Shown: in pieces, positions 52,382 to 61,084 of the stretch
Layout: every line of letters begins with the position of its first letter
Numbering within the stretch: the first letter of the stretch is position 1
From: JAICTV01 sp035634055
Lineage (GTDB): Bacteria > Planctomycetota > Phycisphaerae > Tepidisphaerales > Tepidisphaeraceae
Reading direction: 5' to 3'
Assembly: GCA_035634055.1 (NCBI GenBank)
Contig: DASQDR010000033.1
Location: 10,063-74,062 of the forward strand
DNA: 64,000 nucleotides
Translations under genes and position numbers: made by a program
Notes under the pieces: generated by a model
Told to the model about the DNA's origin: nothing
Database searches by the model: none
What the model saw: only the letters and a program-made list of their open reading frames with translations

Positions 52382-53098
52382 CTAAGCCGGCTGCATCTCA
52401 ACCGGCGCGGGTGCCGCCGCCGCTGGGTCGTTCACCAGCCGGCCCTTCTCCAGGTGCAAAGTTCTGTCGGCGAAGGCGGCGGTCCTGGGGTCGTGGGTGA
52501 CCATGATCAGCGTCTTGTTCAGCTCCGTGTGCAGCCGGCGGAGCAGGTTCATCACGCTGGCGGCGGCGGCGGCATCGAGGTCGCCGGTCGGCTCGTCGGC
52601 GACGATGATCTTCGGGTCGGTCACGATCGCCCGCGCGATCGCCACGCGCTGCTCCTGCCCGCCGGACAACTGCCGCGGGAAGTGATCGTGGCGGTCGCTC
52701 AGCCCGACCAAGTCCAGCGCCAGCGCCACCTTCGCGTGCCGCTGCTTGGCCGACAGCTTGTGCAGCAGCAGCGGCAGCTCGACGTTCTCGTACGCCGTCA
52801 GCACCGGCACCAGGTTGTAGAGCTGGAAGATGTAGCCGATGTACTCGCTGCGCCACGCGGCCAGCTTGTTGCGCGAGAGGGTGGCGATGTCGACGCCGTC
52901 GACGCGCAGGCTGCCGCCGGTCGGTTGGTCGATGCCGGCAATCAGGTTCAGCAGCGTGGTCTTGCCGCTGCCGCTGGGGCCCATCAGCGCCAGGAAGGCG
53001 CCGCGCTCGACGTCGAGGCTCAGGCTGTCGAGCGGGCGGATGACGTTCTCGCCGCGGCGGAACTCGCGGGTCAGATCTCTGCATTCAATGAGCGCCAT
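52382..53098 (-). CDS. ABC transporter ATP-binding protein (MacB/LolD class)
   Basis: 238 residues. Walker A GPSGSGKTT (residues 40-48), Q-loop FQLYNLVP, signature LSGGQEQRVAIARA (144-157), Walker B IIVADEPTGDLD, H-loop MVTHDP. The FQxxNL Q-loop and PTGDLD are typical of the LolD/MacB subclass, which powers mechanotransmission rather than classical transport. It overlaps the membrane-fusion gene by 14 bases, with AGGAGG before the ATG. It provides energy for the two permeases downstream. Confidence 0.95.
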   Translation of the reverse strand: MALIECRDLTREFRRGENVIRPLDSLSLDVERGAFLALMGPSGSGKTTLLNLIAGIDQPTGGSLRVDGVDIATLSRNKLAAWRSEYIGYIFQLYNLVPVLTAYENVELPLLLHKLSAKQRHAKVALALDLVGLSDRHDHFPRQLSGGQEQRVAIARAIVTDPKIIVADEPTGDLDAAAAASVMNLLRRLHTELNKTLIMVTHDPRTAAFADRTLHLEKGRLVNDPAAAAPAPVEMQPA

Positions 53099-54863
53099 GT
53101 TGGCCTCCTGCTGCGTTGCCTTTGCCCGCGGCGCCGGCGGCGCCCGCGGGGGGCGGCTCGCCCTCGCCGACGATTCGCACCTTTTGGCCGTCGGTGAGAC
53201 CTTCGGTCTCGATGATGAGCTGATCGCCGGCGGCGAGGCCTTGAAGGATCTCGATCCAGCCTTCGTGCCGGCCGGCGCCGAGGTGCACACTGCGGTGCGA
53301 CGCGGTGCTGGTGCGAGCGTTGACGACCCAAATCTCCGCCTCGTCGCCGCCCCCGCCGGCGTGGCGGTGGAGCAGCGACTCGGGGGCGTATACGACCATG
53401 CCGCCGCCGCCACCGCCGCCCGATCCTGGGGATGGCGGCGTCGCGGCGTTGCCGGCGCCGCCCGGCGCGGCCGCTGCCATCGCCGCTGCCATCGCTGAGA
53501 ACTTCACGCGGGCGAGCATTTCCGGCTTCAGCTCGGGCGTGGGGTTGTCGATGGCCACCTTCACCTGGAGCGTGTTCTTTTGGATATCGGCCTCGTTGAC
53601 CACGCGGGTCACCTTGCCGGAGAACGCGCGGTCGGGGAGGACGCCGACGACGATCTGCGCCGGCTGCCCGACGCCCACCTTCGCCGCGTCAACCAGCGGC
53701 ACGTCCACGCGCACCTGTAGCTTTTTCGGGTCGTAGAGCCGCACCGCCTGCGCGCTCTTTGGGTCGTCCATCTCCAGCAGCAGCTTCGCTCCCGGCTCGG
53801 CCAGCCGCTGCATGACGATGCCGTCGGCGGGCGATCGCACTTCCATCCGCGACAGCCGCAGCGCCGCCTCGTCGCGCATGGCCGTTGCCAGCGCGAGGTT
53901 GGCCCTGGCCTCGTCCAGCATCCGCTTCTCTTCGATGCGCAGGCGGAGGTTTTCGGTTGACGCCACCAATTCCGCCTGCCGCTGCGCGAGCTGCGCGTTG
54001 AGGACGTTCTCCTGCTCGATGATCGCCTTGAGGGTCGCCTCCTGCGCTGCGAGACCCTGGCGGGCGCGGATCAGTTCGATCTCGCTGCTGGCGCGCTCTC
54101 GCACCGACTGCTCGATGCGCTGGAACTCCTCCCTGGCGGCCGCGAGCTTCGCCTCCTCGACGCGCTGCTCGGCGTGGTGCTTCTCGATCATGGCCTTGGT
54201 CTCGGCAACCATGGCCTGGCCGCTGGCAATGGCGCGGGTGCGCTCGACGGGGTGGTCCCACTGCCGCTGGGCAGCGTCGAGCGCCGCCTGCCGCTGGGCC
54301 AGGTCCGCCTCGGCGCGGGCCAGCGCCAGCCGCGCGTCGTCGTCGATCAGGCGGGCGACGACGTCGCCCTTCTTGATCGGCTGCCCCTCGAGGGCGAGCA
54401 CTTCCTTCACCACGCCGCCGGCCAGCGCCGTCACGCCGATGGCGTACGGATCCGCCTCGACCCAGCCGGCCGCCTGGACGGTCGCGCCGGAGGCAATCGC
54501 GGGCGGCGCGGGCACAGGCGCGGCGGCGGCGTTCGGGATGGAGGCGGCGGCGGCGTTGCCAGAAGGATCCGCCACCGGCGCAGCGACGGCCGGCGCGGCA
54601 GGTCGGAGAACGACCGGCACGACGTGCACCGCCCGCGCCGGCCAGAGCGCGTCCTGCGCGGTGTACCCGATCAACAGCAACAGCGCGAGCAGGATCGCGC
54701 CCGGCACGAGGACGCGCGTTTTCCACGGGAACTTCGGCCTCGGGACGGCCGGCGGCGCCGCGTCGCGTAGCGGCGCTTCGGCTCGCCCGTCGGCCGCGCC
54801 GCCCGCGCCGCGCGACAGCGTGCGCAGATCGCGGGGGGAACGTTGGGTTGTGGGGGCTGACAT
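53085..54863 (-). CDS. HlyD/MacA-type membrane fusion (periplasmic adaptor) protein
   Basis: 592 residues, longer than usual. Cytoplasmic Pro/Ala-rich tail, one transmembrane helix (RVLVPGAILLALLLLIGYTA), lipoyl half-motif VVKEVLALEGQPIKKGDVVA, a long coiled-coil hairpin (about residues 180-345, EADLAQRQAALDAAQRQ through MRDEAALRL), second lipoyl half VRSPADGIVMQRLAEPGAKL, a beta-barrel with ADIQKNTLQVKVAIDNP, and a Gly-rich insert (SPGSGGGGGGG) before the membrane-proximal domain. It should bridge the permeases to an outer-membrane factor, none of which is encoded nearby. Confidence 0.9.
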   Translation of the reverse strand: MSAPTTQRSPRDLRTLSRGAGGAADGRAEAPLRDAAPPAVPRPKFPWKTRVLVPGAILLALLLLIGYTAQDALWPARAVHVVPVVLRPAAPAVAAPVADPSGNAAAASIPNAAAAPVPAPPAIASGATVQAAGWVEADPYAIGVTALAGGVVKEVLALEGQPIKKGDVVARLIDDDARLALARAEADLAQRQAALDAAQRQWDHPVERTRAIASGQAMVAETKAMIEKHHAEQRVEEAKLAAAREEFQRIEQSVRERASSEIELIRARQGLAAQEATLKAIIEQENVLNAQLAQRQAELVASTENLRLRIEEKRMLDEARANLALATAMRDEAALRLSRMEVRSPADGIVMQRLAEPGAKLLLEMDDPKSAQAVRLYDPKKLQVRVDVPLVDAAKVGVGQPAQIVVGVLPDRAFSGKVTRVVNEADIQKNTLQVKVAIDNPTPELKPEMLARVKFSAMAAAMAAAAPGGAGNAATPPSPGSGGGGGGGMVVYAPESLLHRHAGGGGDEAEIWVVNARTSTASHRSVHLGAGRHEGWIEILQGLAAGDQLIIETEGLTDGQKVRIVGEGEPPPAGAAGAAGKGNAAGGQHGAH

Positions 54864-54982
54864 TCGTTGGTCCTGAAGAAAGACCCGGTGCCCCGCGCGA
54901 GCCCGGTTACCTGGAGCGGCAACACGTCGGGCGCGTGCGCGGAACTACGGCCATCGGTCGGCCGACGTCGGTGGCGTCTTTC

Positions 54983-55360
54983 TCAGACCTTGGGAGGGTG
55001 GAAGATCGGCTCGGGGGAGGTCAGGTTCTCAGCGACCGCCGCCAGCGCGGGCGCACTGGCGACGACGGGCGCTTGCCCGATCAGGTCGAGCGTGATCTCG
55101 ACCGGCACCATCGCCCGGCAGCACTGCATGAGGCACTTGCTGGCGCAATCCTGCTGGTGGTTCTGCGGGTCGCCATCTTGGGGCGATTGGCTGTCCGCCT
55201 GATGGCAGCAGGCGTGACCGGCGTCCGCCATCGGCGCCGGCGCGACGGCGGCGGCCACCCCGGCAGGCGCCGGGCACGCTCCGGCAGCGCCCGCCCCAGT
55301 GAGCGACAGCAGCACGCCGAAAACGGCCAGCAGCGCGAGGATGACCGGGCGACGGGGCAT
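54983..55360 (-). CDS. Small exported Cys/His-rich protein, DUF2946-like
   Basis: 125 residues. Signal peptide (VILALLAVFGVLLSLTGAGA) then a metal-ligand-rich segment: GHACCHQAD (His49, Cys51, Cys52, His53), NHQQDCASKCLMQCCRAM (His68, Cys72, 76, 80, 81). The C-terminus is hydrophobic and ends SPEPIFHPPKV. The arrangement recalls small periplasmic copper-handling proteins of the DUF2946 type. It is the first gene of the exporter operon and follows the promoter/dyad at 55364-55410. Metal specificity is inference. Confidence 0.6.
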   Translation of the reverse strand: MPRRPVILALLAVFGVLLSLTGAGAAGACPAPAGVAAAVAPAPMADAGHACCHQADSQSPQDGDPQNHQQDCASKCLMQCCRAMVPVEITLDLIGQAPVVASAPALAAVAENLTSPEPIFHPPKV

Positions 55361-55363
55361 AAG

Positions 55364-55410
55364 GGACAAGCCTGTCCGGATATCTTACGGTATCAAAGCA
55401 GCGGGGGCAA
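55364..55410 (-). promoter_or_regulatory. Promoter with overlapping dyad before the exporter operon
   Basis: On the minus strand TTGCCC (55410-55405), 17 bases, TAAGAT (55387-55382). Just downstream, where transcription should begin, lies the 14-bp dyad GGACAGGCTTGTCC (55377-55364), ending three bases before the ATG. A dyad over the start site is a typical repressor position. Confidence 0.5.
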
Positions 55411-55507
55411 CCTCGGGCGCCCGCTCCGACGATTATACGTCCGCCGGCCGGTGAAGTTGCGAGCGTCCCTTTATCGGGACGTGCCACGCAATCGACGGGC
55501 GACCGGC

Positions 55508-56413
55508 TCAGCCGGGTCCGGGGTGACCGCCCATGACCAGGATCACCTCGCCGCTGATGTAGCTGGAGTCGGCGTTGCTGGCCAGGAAGACGTAGGCCGG
55601 CGCCAGTTCCTCCGGCTGCGCGGGCCGCTTCATCGGCGCGTCCTGGCCGAAGCCGCTGACGTCGTCCGACCCGCTCGCGCTGGCGGCCAGCGGCGTCCAG
55701 ACCGGGCCGGGCGCCACGCAGTTCACCCGGATGCCGCGGTCCAGCAGCGCCACCGCCAGCGACTTCACCAGCGAGTGCGCGGCCGCCTTGGTCATCGCGT
55801 AATCGATCAGTGAGGTCGGCCCGCCCTCGGTGCCGGAGATCGAACCGGTCATGATGATCGCGCTGCCCGGCCGCAGGTGCTTCACCGCCGCGCGGGCCAT
55901 GTAAAAGTAGCCGTAGACGTTGGTCTTGACCGTGCGGTCGAGTTGCTCGTCGCTCACGTCCTCGATGCGCGGCTGGCTGTTGGCGTAGGCAGCGTTGTTC
56001 ACCAGGATGTCCAATTGCCCGAACGCGCGCACGGTCCGCTCGACCGCGCGATCGCAGAAGGCGGACTTGCGGACGTCGCCGGGGATGAGCAGCGCGCGCC
56101 GACCGACGGCCTGGATCTCGCGGCGGGTCGCCTCGGCGTCCTCCTGGTCCTGCGGCAGGTAGACGATCGCCACGTCCGCGCCCTCGCGCGCGAACAGCAG
56201 GGCGACGGCGCGGCCGATGCCGCTGTCGCCGCCGGTGATCAGCGCGCTCTTGCCGAGCAGCTTCGCCGCCGGCTGGTACGCCGCCGCCTCGTGCGCCGGC
56301 GCGGGGTGAAGCTGGCTGTCGCGCCCCGGCTGCTTGAGCCGGCCCGTGGCGGGACGGCGATCCGACGCTCGCTTTGACCCGTCTCCCGACGCCTTGCTCT
56401 TTGCCGCGGCCAT
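55508..56413 (-). CDS. SDR family oxidoreductase, general-stress-protein-39 type
   Basis: 301 residues. A basic N-terminal extension of about 50 residues (MAAAKSKASGDGSKRASDRR) precedes LGKSALITGGDSGIGRAVAL, VAIVYLPQDQEDAEATRREI, ILVNNAAYANSQPRIEDVS, IIMTGSISGTEGGPTSLIDY and YAMTKAAAHSLVKSLA, then APGPVWTPL. The LPxDQEDA and DYAMTKAA wording fits the GSP39/YhdF group of SDRs, induced in general stress in bacilli. GGAGG precedes the ATG at a good distance. Substrate unknown. Confidence 0.9.
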   Translation of the reverse strand: MAAAKSKASGDGSKRASDRRPATGRLKQPGRDSQLHPAPAHEAAAYQPAAKLLGKSALITGGDSGIGRAVALLFAREGADVAIVYLPQDQEDAEATRREIQAVGRRALLIPGDVRKSAFCDRAVERTVRAFGQLDILVNNAAYANSQPRIEDVSDEQLDRTVKTNVYGYFYMARAAVKHLRPGSAIIMTGSISGTEGGPTSLIDYAMTKAAAHSLVKSLAVALLDRGIRVNCVAPGPVWTPLAASASGSDDVSGFGQDAPMKRPAQPEELAPAYVFLASNADSSYISGEVILVMGGHPGPG

Positions 56414-56551
56414 GATGAATGATCCTCCGCGCTGGACGTGCGCGTGCCGCGGGGCAGCATGCGGCGGGGGCGCGGGATCGCACAACGCCCGTTTTCCCGC
56501 TATAAGGTCGGGCCGCGCCCGCGATTGTCACCCCTTGCAACGGAGGCCCGC

Positions 56552-57097
56552 TTGAACCGCCCGCCCGCACCGCCCTTTCGCACAGCCATCTCGATGATCC
56601 TCGCCGCCTGCTGGCTCGCCGGCGGGTGCGCGGCGCACTGGCCGGAGCAGGGAAACCCGCTCGCCGGTCCGCAGCAGAGCTACCGCGTGCCGCCGAAGCA
56701 GTTGTTGCAGATGGTGAAGGAGGCGGTGACGCAGCCGCCGCTGGCGCTGGGCGTGGTGGCGGAGAAGGACGGCACGATCACGACCGGTTACCAGTCGTTC
56801 CCCGGCGACTGGCACGTCGCCCGGCGGTGGCAGGAGCGCACGCAGTACCAGGTGAACGTGATCCCCGATTGGAACGACCCGGCCGCCGCCGGGCGAATCG
56901 AGGTGCGCGCCGTGACCGAGCAGCGCGCGGCCGAGGGGATGAAGTGGGCGACCGCACCGGAGCTTCAAAGACCGGAGCGCGCCGAGCAGTTGCTGAAGGC
57001 GCTGGACGAGCAGATTCGCAACCGTGCGGGGCGCGCGGGCGGCGCCGACAACGCGGGCGCGGCGACGGGAACGCAGCCTGCCGCCCAGGGCCGCTGA
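56552..57097 (+). CDS. Small lipoprotein of unknown function
   Basis: 181 residues from a TTG start with CGGAGG eight bases upstream; an ATG at 56594 is the alternative. Signal with lipobox (SMILAACWLAGGCAAHWPEQ). The mature part has PPKQLLQMVKEAVTQPPLAL, GTITTGYQSFPGDWHVARRW and RIEVRAVTEQRAAEG, resembling small outer-membrane lipoprotein domains with a single alpha/beta sandwich. The tail is Ala/Gly-rich. No family is recognised. Its stop abuts the end of the convergent 57098-59512 gene with no gap. Confidence 0.6.
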   Translation: MNRPPAPPFRTAISMILAACWLAGGCAAHWPEQGNPLAGPQQSYRVPPKQLLQMVKEAVTQPPLALGVVAEKDGTITTGYQSFPGDWHVARRWQERTQYQVNVIPDWNDPAAAGRIEVRAVTEQRAAEGMKWATAPELQRPERAEQLLKALDEQIRNRAGRAGGADNAGAATGTQPAAQGR

Positions 57098-59512
57098 TCA
57101 GCGGCGGCGCCATTTCAGGACGCCGAGGACGTTGGAGTAGTCGTCGGTCCACGTCCGGTGCGACGGGAACCGTGCCAGCAGCTTCCAGCGTCCCGTGCGC
57201 AGCAGCGGCGACAGGTCGGCCTCTGACTCGGCCATCACGGCGAACTCCGACGCCTGCTTCCCGTCCTTCAACTGCGCCGCGCTCACGTCCGGATCGTCGC
57301 GCGTCGCGCACGCCCAGCCGGCATCGGCCGCCAGGTTCGCCAGCACCGGCTTGAGGTCAACGTACAGGTTGGAGATGTTCACCAGCAGCACCCCGCGCGG
57401 CGCGAGCTTGCGGCGGTAGGTGGCCAGCGCCTCGCGCGTCAGCAGGTGGACCGGCATGGCGTCGCCGCTGAACGCGTCCAGCGCCAGCAGGTCGAACGCG
57501 CCGTCGTCCGCCGCCGCCAGCGTGAGCCGCGCGTCGCCGAGCACCACGCGCACGTCCGCCCCCCGCTGCCGCGCGGCCGGCAGGTACGTGAAGTGCCTCG
57601 GATCCTCCGCCAGCCGCTGAACCGCCGGATCGATCTCGTAGCACGACCAGCGCGCGCCGCCGCGGGCGTAGGCGGTCATCGCGCCCGCGCCGAGGCCGAC
57701 GACGCCGACGTGGCGGAGCCGGCCGGGCGCAAGCGCGTGCGCGAAGACGTCGCCCACCGGGCCGGAGGGGTGGTAGTAGCTCGTCGGACGATCCGCGTGC
57801 GCGGGCGCGGCGGTGGCGGGGTCGAGCCGTTGCAGGCCGTGCAGCGTCGTGCCGTGGAAGAGCTGGTTGAAGCTGCGGTCGGCGGTCTGCAGGACGCGGT
57901 GGACGCCGAAGAAGCTCCGGCGGACGTCGCGCAGCCGGGCGTGCGCGGGCGTCGCCAGCGTGAACGCCAGCACCAGCGCCGCCACGCCGAGCGCAAAGCG
58001 GCGCGGCCGGCGGACGAACGTCAGGCAGAGCAGCACCGGCGGGGAGAGGACGAGGAACACCAGCAGGTAGGTGCCCGGCACCGTGCGCGCCGGCGCCGCC
58101 GACACCGCCGGCCACGCCAGCGCCCCCACGATTGCCGGCAGCACGACGTCCAGCGCCCGATCGAGCCGCCGCAGCGACGGCGCCCGAACCGCCGCCGCCG
58201 CGCCCGCGGCGCGCATCGGCCGGACCATCGCCGCCAGCGCGATCGCCAGCGGGTACTCCGTCGGCTGCGCGAACAGCACCGGCGCCACCAGCGCGTTGAA
58301 CGCCCCGCCCACCGCGCCGCCGACGGACATCATGAGGTAGAAGCGCGTGAGGTGCCGCGGGTGCGGCCGGAGCCGCGCCAGTTCGCCGTGACACGCCAGT
58401 GCCGCCACGAAGAACGCCAGCAGGTGCACCGCCATCACCATCCCGACCGGCTGCGCCGCGCGGGCCATGAAGAAGGTGACCGCCACCAGCGTCGTCACCG
58501 GCAAGGCGCGCATCGCCCCGCGGTGCGGAACGAGCGGGCGGCGCGAGAAGGCGATCACCAGCGTCAGCAGGTAGATCGCCAGCGGCACCACCCACAGCAA
58601 CGGCACCGCCGCGATGTCGCTGGTGACGAACGTGGTGACGCCAAGCAGGTAGCTCGACGGGATGAAGGCCAGCACGATCCAGCGGAGTTGGAGGGCGGCG
58701 GGAAGCACTTCGTCGGAGGCGTCGCGTGGAGCGATGCTTGCGGGGACAGCGTCGCGGCCGGCAGCGCTTTCGGCGCTTGGGAAATCGGATCGTTCCTCAC
58801 GCCGCACCGCCGCCGCCGTCGTCGCCCGCGCGGTGGCGAGCGCGCACGCGAGGATAGTCGCGGCGAGCACGGCGTAGCCGGCGGCCCACCAGGTCGCCTG
58901 CTGCCTGAGCCGCAGCGTCGGCTCGACGATCAGCGGGTACGCCAGCAGCCCCGCCATGCTGCCGGCGTTGCTCGCGGCGTAGAGGAAATACGGATCTTGT
59001 GCCGCCGCGTCGTCCCCTTGCCCTCCCGCGCGCTCACCGGCGCGATGGAACCACGCCTGCACGAGCGGCGACGTCGCCGAGACGACGAAGAACGGGAGCC
59101 CGACGCTGACCGTCAGCACCGCCAGCAGCCACGGCGCCGGATCCGCGCTCGCCGGCGGCGTCCACGCCGGCAGCGCCATCGGCAAGGCGACAATCGGCAG
59201 GAGCAGCGCGAACGAGTGGATCATCGCCTGCCGCCGGAGCGGCAGCCGCGTCAGCGCGTGGGCGTAGGCATAGCCGGCAAGCAGGCACGCCTGGAAGAAG
59301 AGCATGCACGTGTTCCACACCGCCGGCGACCCGCCCAGCCGCGGCAGCACCATCTTTCCGAACATCGGCTGGACCAGGAACAGCAGCGCGCTGCCCATGA
59401 GCAGCGGCAGCGCGAACAGCGCGGTGCGCGCCGACAAGCGATGCGGCGACGCTGGTGTGGTCAACATCGTGGGGGCGACGGCGTCGGGCGCAATGTGCTC
59501 GCTGTGGCTCAT
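57098..59512 (-). CDS. Membrane-embedded spermidine-synthase-like protein
   Basis: 804 residues. The first 540 or so are hydrophobic with about a dozen predicted helices (FALPLLMGSALLFLVQPMFG, PFFVVSATSPLVQAWF, SNAGSMAGLLAYPLIVEP). They are followed by a spermidine-synthase fold: VGVVGLGAGAMTAYARGG (SAM site), RVVLGDARLTL, LLALDAFSGDAMPVHLLT and TWTDDYSNVL. Such fused proteins are frequent in planctomycetes and proteobacteria; activity is not established, and the polyamine specificity Asp is not obvious. No SD; TAGAGT lies 12 bases before the ATG. Confidence 0.85.
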   Translation of the reverse strand: MSHSEHIAPDAVAPTMLTTPASPHRLSARTALFALPLLMGSALLFLVQPMFGKMVLPRLGGSPAVWNTCMLFFQACLLAGYAYAHALTRLPLRRQAMIHSFALLLPIVALPMALPAWTPPASADPAPWLLAVLTVSVGLPFFVVSATSPLVQAWFHRAGERAGGQGDDAAAQDPYFLYAASNAGSMAGLLAYPLIVEPTLRLRQQATWWAAGYAVLAATILACALATARATTAAAVRREERSDFPSAESAAGRDAVPASIAPRDASDEVLPAALQLRWIVLAFIPSSYLLGVTTFVTSDIAAVPLLWVVPLAIYLLTLVIAFSRRPLVPHRGAMRALPVTTLVAVTFFMARAAQPVGMVMAVHLLAFFVAALACHGELARLRPHPRHLTRFYLMMSVGGAVGGAFNALVAPVLFAQPTEYPLAIALAAMVRPMRAAGAAAAVRAPSLRRLDRALDVVLPAIVGALAWPAVSAAPARTVPGTYLLVFLVLSPPVLLCLTFVRRPRRFALGVAALVLAFTLATPAHARLRDVRRSFFGVHRVLQTADRSFNQLFHGTTLHGLQRLDPATAAPAHADRPTSYYHPSGPVGDVFAHALAPGRLRHVGVVGLGAGAMTAYARGGARWSCYEIDPAVQRLAEDPRHFTYLPAARQRGADVRVVLGDARLTLAAADDGAFDLLALDAFSGDAMPVHLLTREALATYRRKLAPRGVLLVNISNLYVDLKPVLANLAADAGWACATRDDPDVSAAQLKDGKQASEFAVMAESEADLSPLLRTGRWKLLARFPSHRTWTDDYSNVLGVLKWRRR

Positions 59513-59693
59513 GCGGGTCGCTGCACTCTATCCCGCCGGACGTGCGGCGCGAGACGGCGGAATCGTCGGGCCACGCTCATTTGACGGTCACGCCCAAGCG
59601 GCCGCTGCCGCCGCTGCGCGCAGCGCGGAAACGCCGCTCGCGCCGCGCGCGCGTTCGGCTACGATGCGCCGCCACGCAAATCAAAGAGGTGTG

Positions 59694-59873
59694 ATGATGG
59701 CGAAGAAGAAGATGCGATCGATGGTCTCGGCGACCGACCGCCGCAAGACCCAGAACAGCACCGGCGAGAACTCGAAGAAGACGCGGAACGACGTCGCGAG
59801 CACCCGCGCCACCAAGGCCGCCACCGGCCAACGCCAGGGCGGCCAAAACGCGGGCGCGAAGAAACAGAAGTAA
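59694..59873 (+). CDS. Small basic Lys/Arg/Asn-rich protein
   Basis: 59 residues: MMAKKKMRSMVSATDRRKTQ, then NSTGENSKKTRNDVASTRAT and a GQRQGGQNAGAKKQK tail. Strongly basic and hydrophilic with no predicted fold, like small nucleoid or ribosome-associated proteins. GAGG precedes the tandem ATGs at 59694/59697. Composition recalls the larger Lys/Ser-rich protein at 7356. Likely real given the ribosome site, but unassigned. Confidence 0.5.
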   Translation: MMAKKKMRSMVSATDRRKTQNSTGENSKKTRNDVASTRATKAATGQRQGGQNAGAKKQK

Positions 59874-59910
59874 ACGCCTCAGATGCGTCGCGGCGGACGC
59901 ACCAGGGGCG

Positions 59911-59967
59911 ATGCGTCAGGACCAATGCGGTCAGGGCCGATGCGTCAGGGCCGATGCGTCAGGGCCG
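59911..59967 (+). repeat. Four tandem 14-15 bp copies
   Basis: ATGCGTCAGGGCCG-type units begin at 59911, 59925, 59940 and 59954; the last two are identical. It is a minisatellite in the gap before the MBL gene. Confidence 0.75.
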
Positions 59968-60100
59968 GCGCCGTTGGCCCGCGGCTGCGGGACGGCTACG
60001 CCTTGACGCGGCCGTCGCCCCGACTCAGCCAGCGCTTCGATCAGAAGCGGGCGAAGCGTGTTCGAGTCCCACCGAAGGGACGCGCCGTGGCGCGGGCGGG

Positions 60101-61051
60101 TTACGCGCCCTCGTACAGGATCCGCGTGAACTTTTCCGGGCCGATGACGAAGCCGCCCCACTTGGCGTCGTACTTGGCGGTCGGCCTCACCGCCACGACC
60201 TCGTCGGCGCTCATGCCGCGCTTTTTCAGCGGGGCGACCGCGTCGCGAACGGCGCGCAGCATGTCGCGGAATTCGGTCATCTCGCGCCTGCCGCCGACGG
60301 GGCCGTGGCCGGGGATGATTAGCGTCTTGTCCGTCACCGCGTCGACGTTGGCCTCGGCGGCGCGGATCGTGCCGTCGAGGGTGCCGCCGGTGGAGTAGTC
60401 GATGAAGGGGTAGTGGCCATTCCACCAGGTGTCGCCGACGTGCACGACGTTGGCCTCGGTGAAGGTGACGCGGATGTCGGTGTCGGTGTGGGCCGGCTCG
60501 TACCGCTTCAACGCCAGCGACGCGCCGTTGAAGAAGAGCGCCGCCTCCTCGCGGAAGACCATCGCCGGCAGCGCGCCGGCGGGCGAGGGCGGGAACGTGT
60601 GGTCCCATCCTTCGACGCGCGTGGTGGTCGACATCCGCTTGCGCGTGTTCTCCTGGGCAACGATCGTCGCGCCCGCGGCGTGGACCCAGGCGTTGCCGTC
60701 AGTGTGATCGAAGTGCCAGTGGGTGTTGACGAGGTAGCGCAGCGGGCCGTCATCGACGCCGTTCAGCGCCGCGAGCACGCCCGGCTTGCCGACGCCGGAA
60801 TCGACCAGCAGCTTTCCCTCGCCGCCGTGGAGCAGCGCGATGTTCCCGCCGGAGCCGGTCAACACGCTGATGTTCCCGCGCAGCGGCTCGACGGCGACCT
60901 TGGCGGTCGCGCCTTCCTTGCGGATGATGTCCACCGGGCTCGAGGCCGACCCGGCGCCCAGGAGATCGCGCGGCGCGAGCCAGGCGGCGGCCCAGGCGGC
61001 ACCGGCGCTCGCGATGAAGGTTCGGCGGGACGTTGGCGTTGGCGTCTCCAT
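60101..61051 (-). CDS. MBL-fold metallo-hydrolase with TAT-type signal
   Basis: 316 residues. The N-terminus SRRTFIASAGAAWAAAWLAP is a twin-arginine-like signal, so it is probably exported folded. The metal site HxHxDH is NTHWHFDHTDG, with ALKRYEPAHTDTDIRVTF, VVHVGDTWWNGHYPFID and LIIPGHGPVG carrying the other ligands. It belongs to the class B-like/quinoprotein-relay-related MBL group. A GGAG about ten bases before the ATG is a weak SD. It begins a run of leftward detoxification-type genes. Confidence 0.88.
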   Translation of the reverse strand: METPTPTSRRTFIASAGAAWAAAWLAPRDLLGAGSASSPVDIIRKEGATAKVAVEPLRGNISVLTGSGGNIALLHGGEGKLLVDSGVGKPGVLAALNGVDDGPLRYLVNTHWHFDHTDGNAWVHAAGATIVAQENTRKRMSTTTRVEGWDHTFPPSPAGALPAMVFREEAALFFNGASLALKRYEPAHTDTDIRVTFTEANVVHVGDTWWNGHYPFIDYSTGGTLDGTIRAAEANVDAVTDKTLIIPGHGPVGGRREMTEFRDMLRAVRDAVAPLKKRGMSADEVVAVRPTAKYDAKWGGFVIGPEKFTRILYEGA

Positions 61052-61084
61052 CGTGACCGACTCCGTTTGAATATCGTGCGACGA

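Noticed and set aside
60055..60085. T-arm-like GTGTTCGAGTCCCAC
   Set aside because: The flanking stem does not pair and no D or anticodon arm precedes it.
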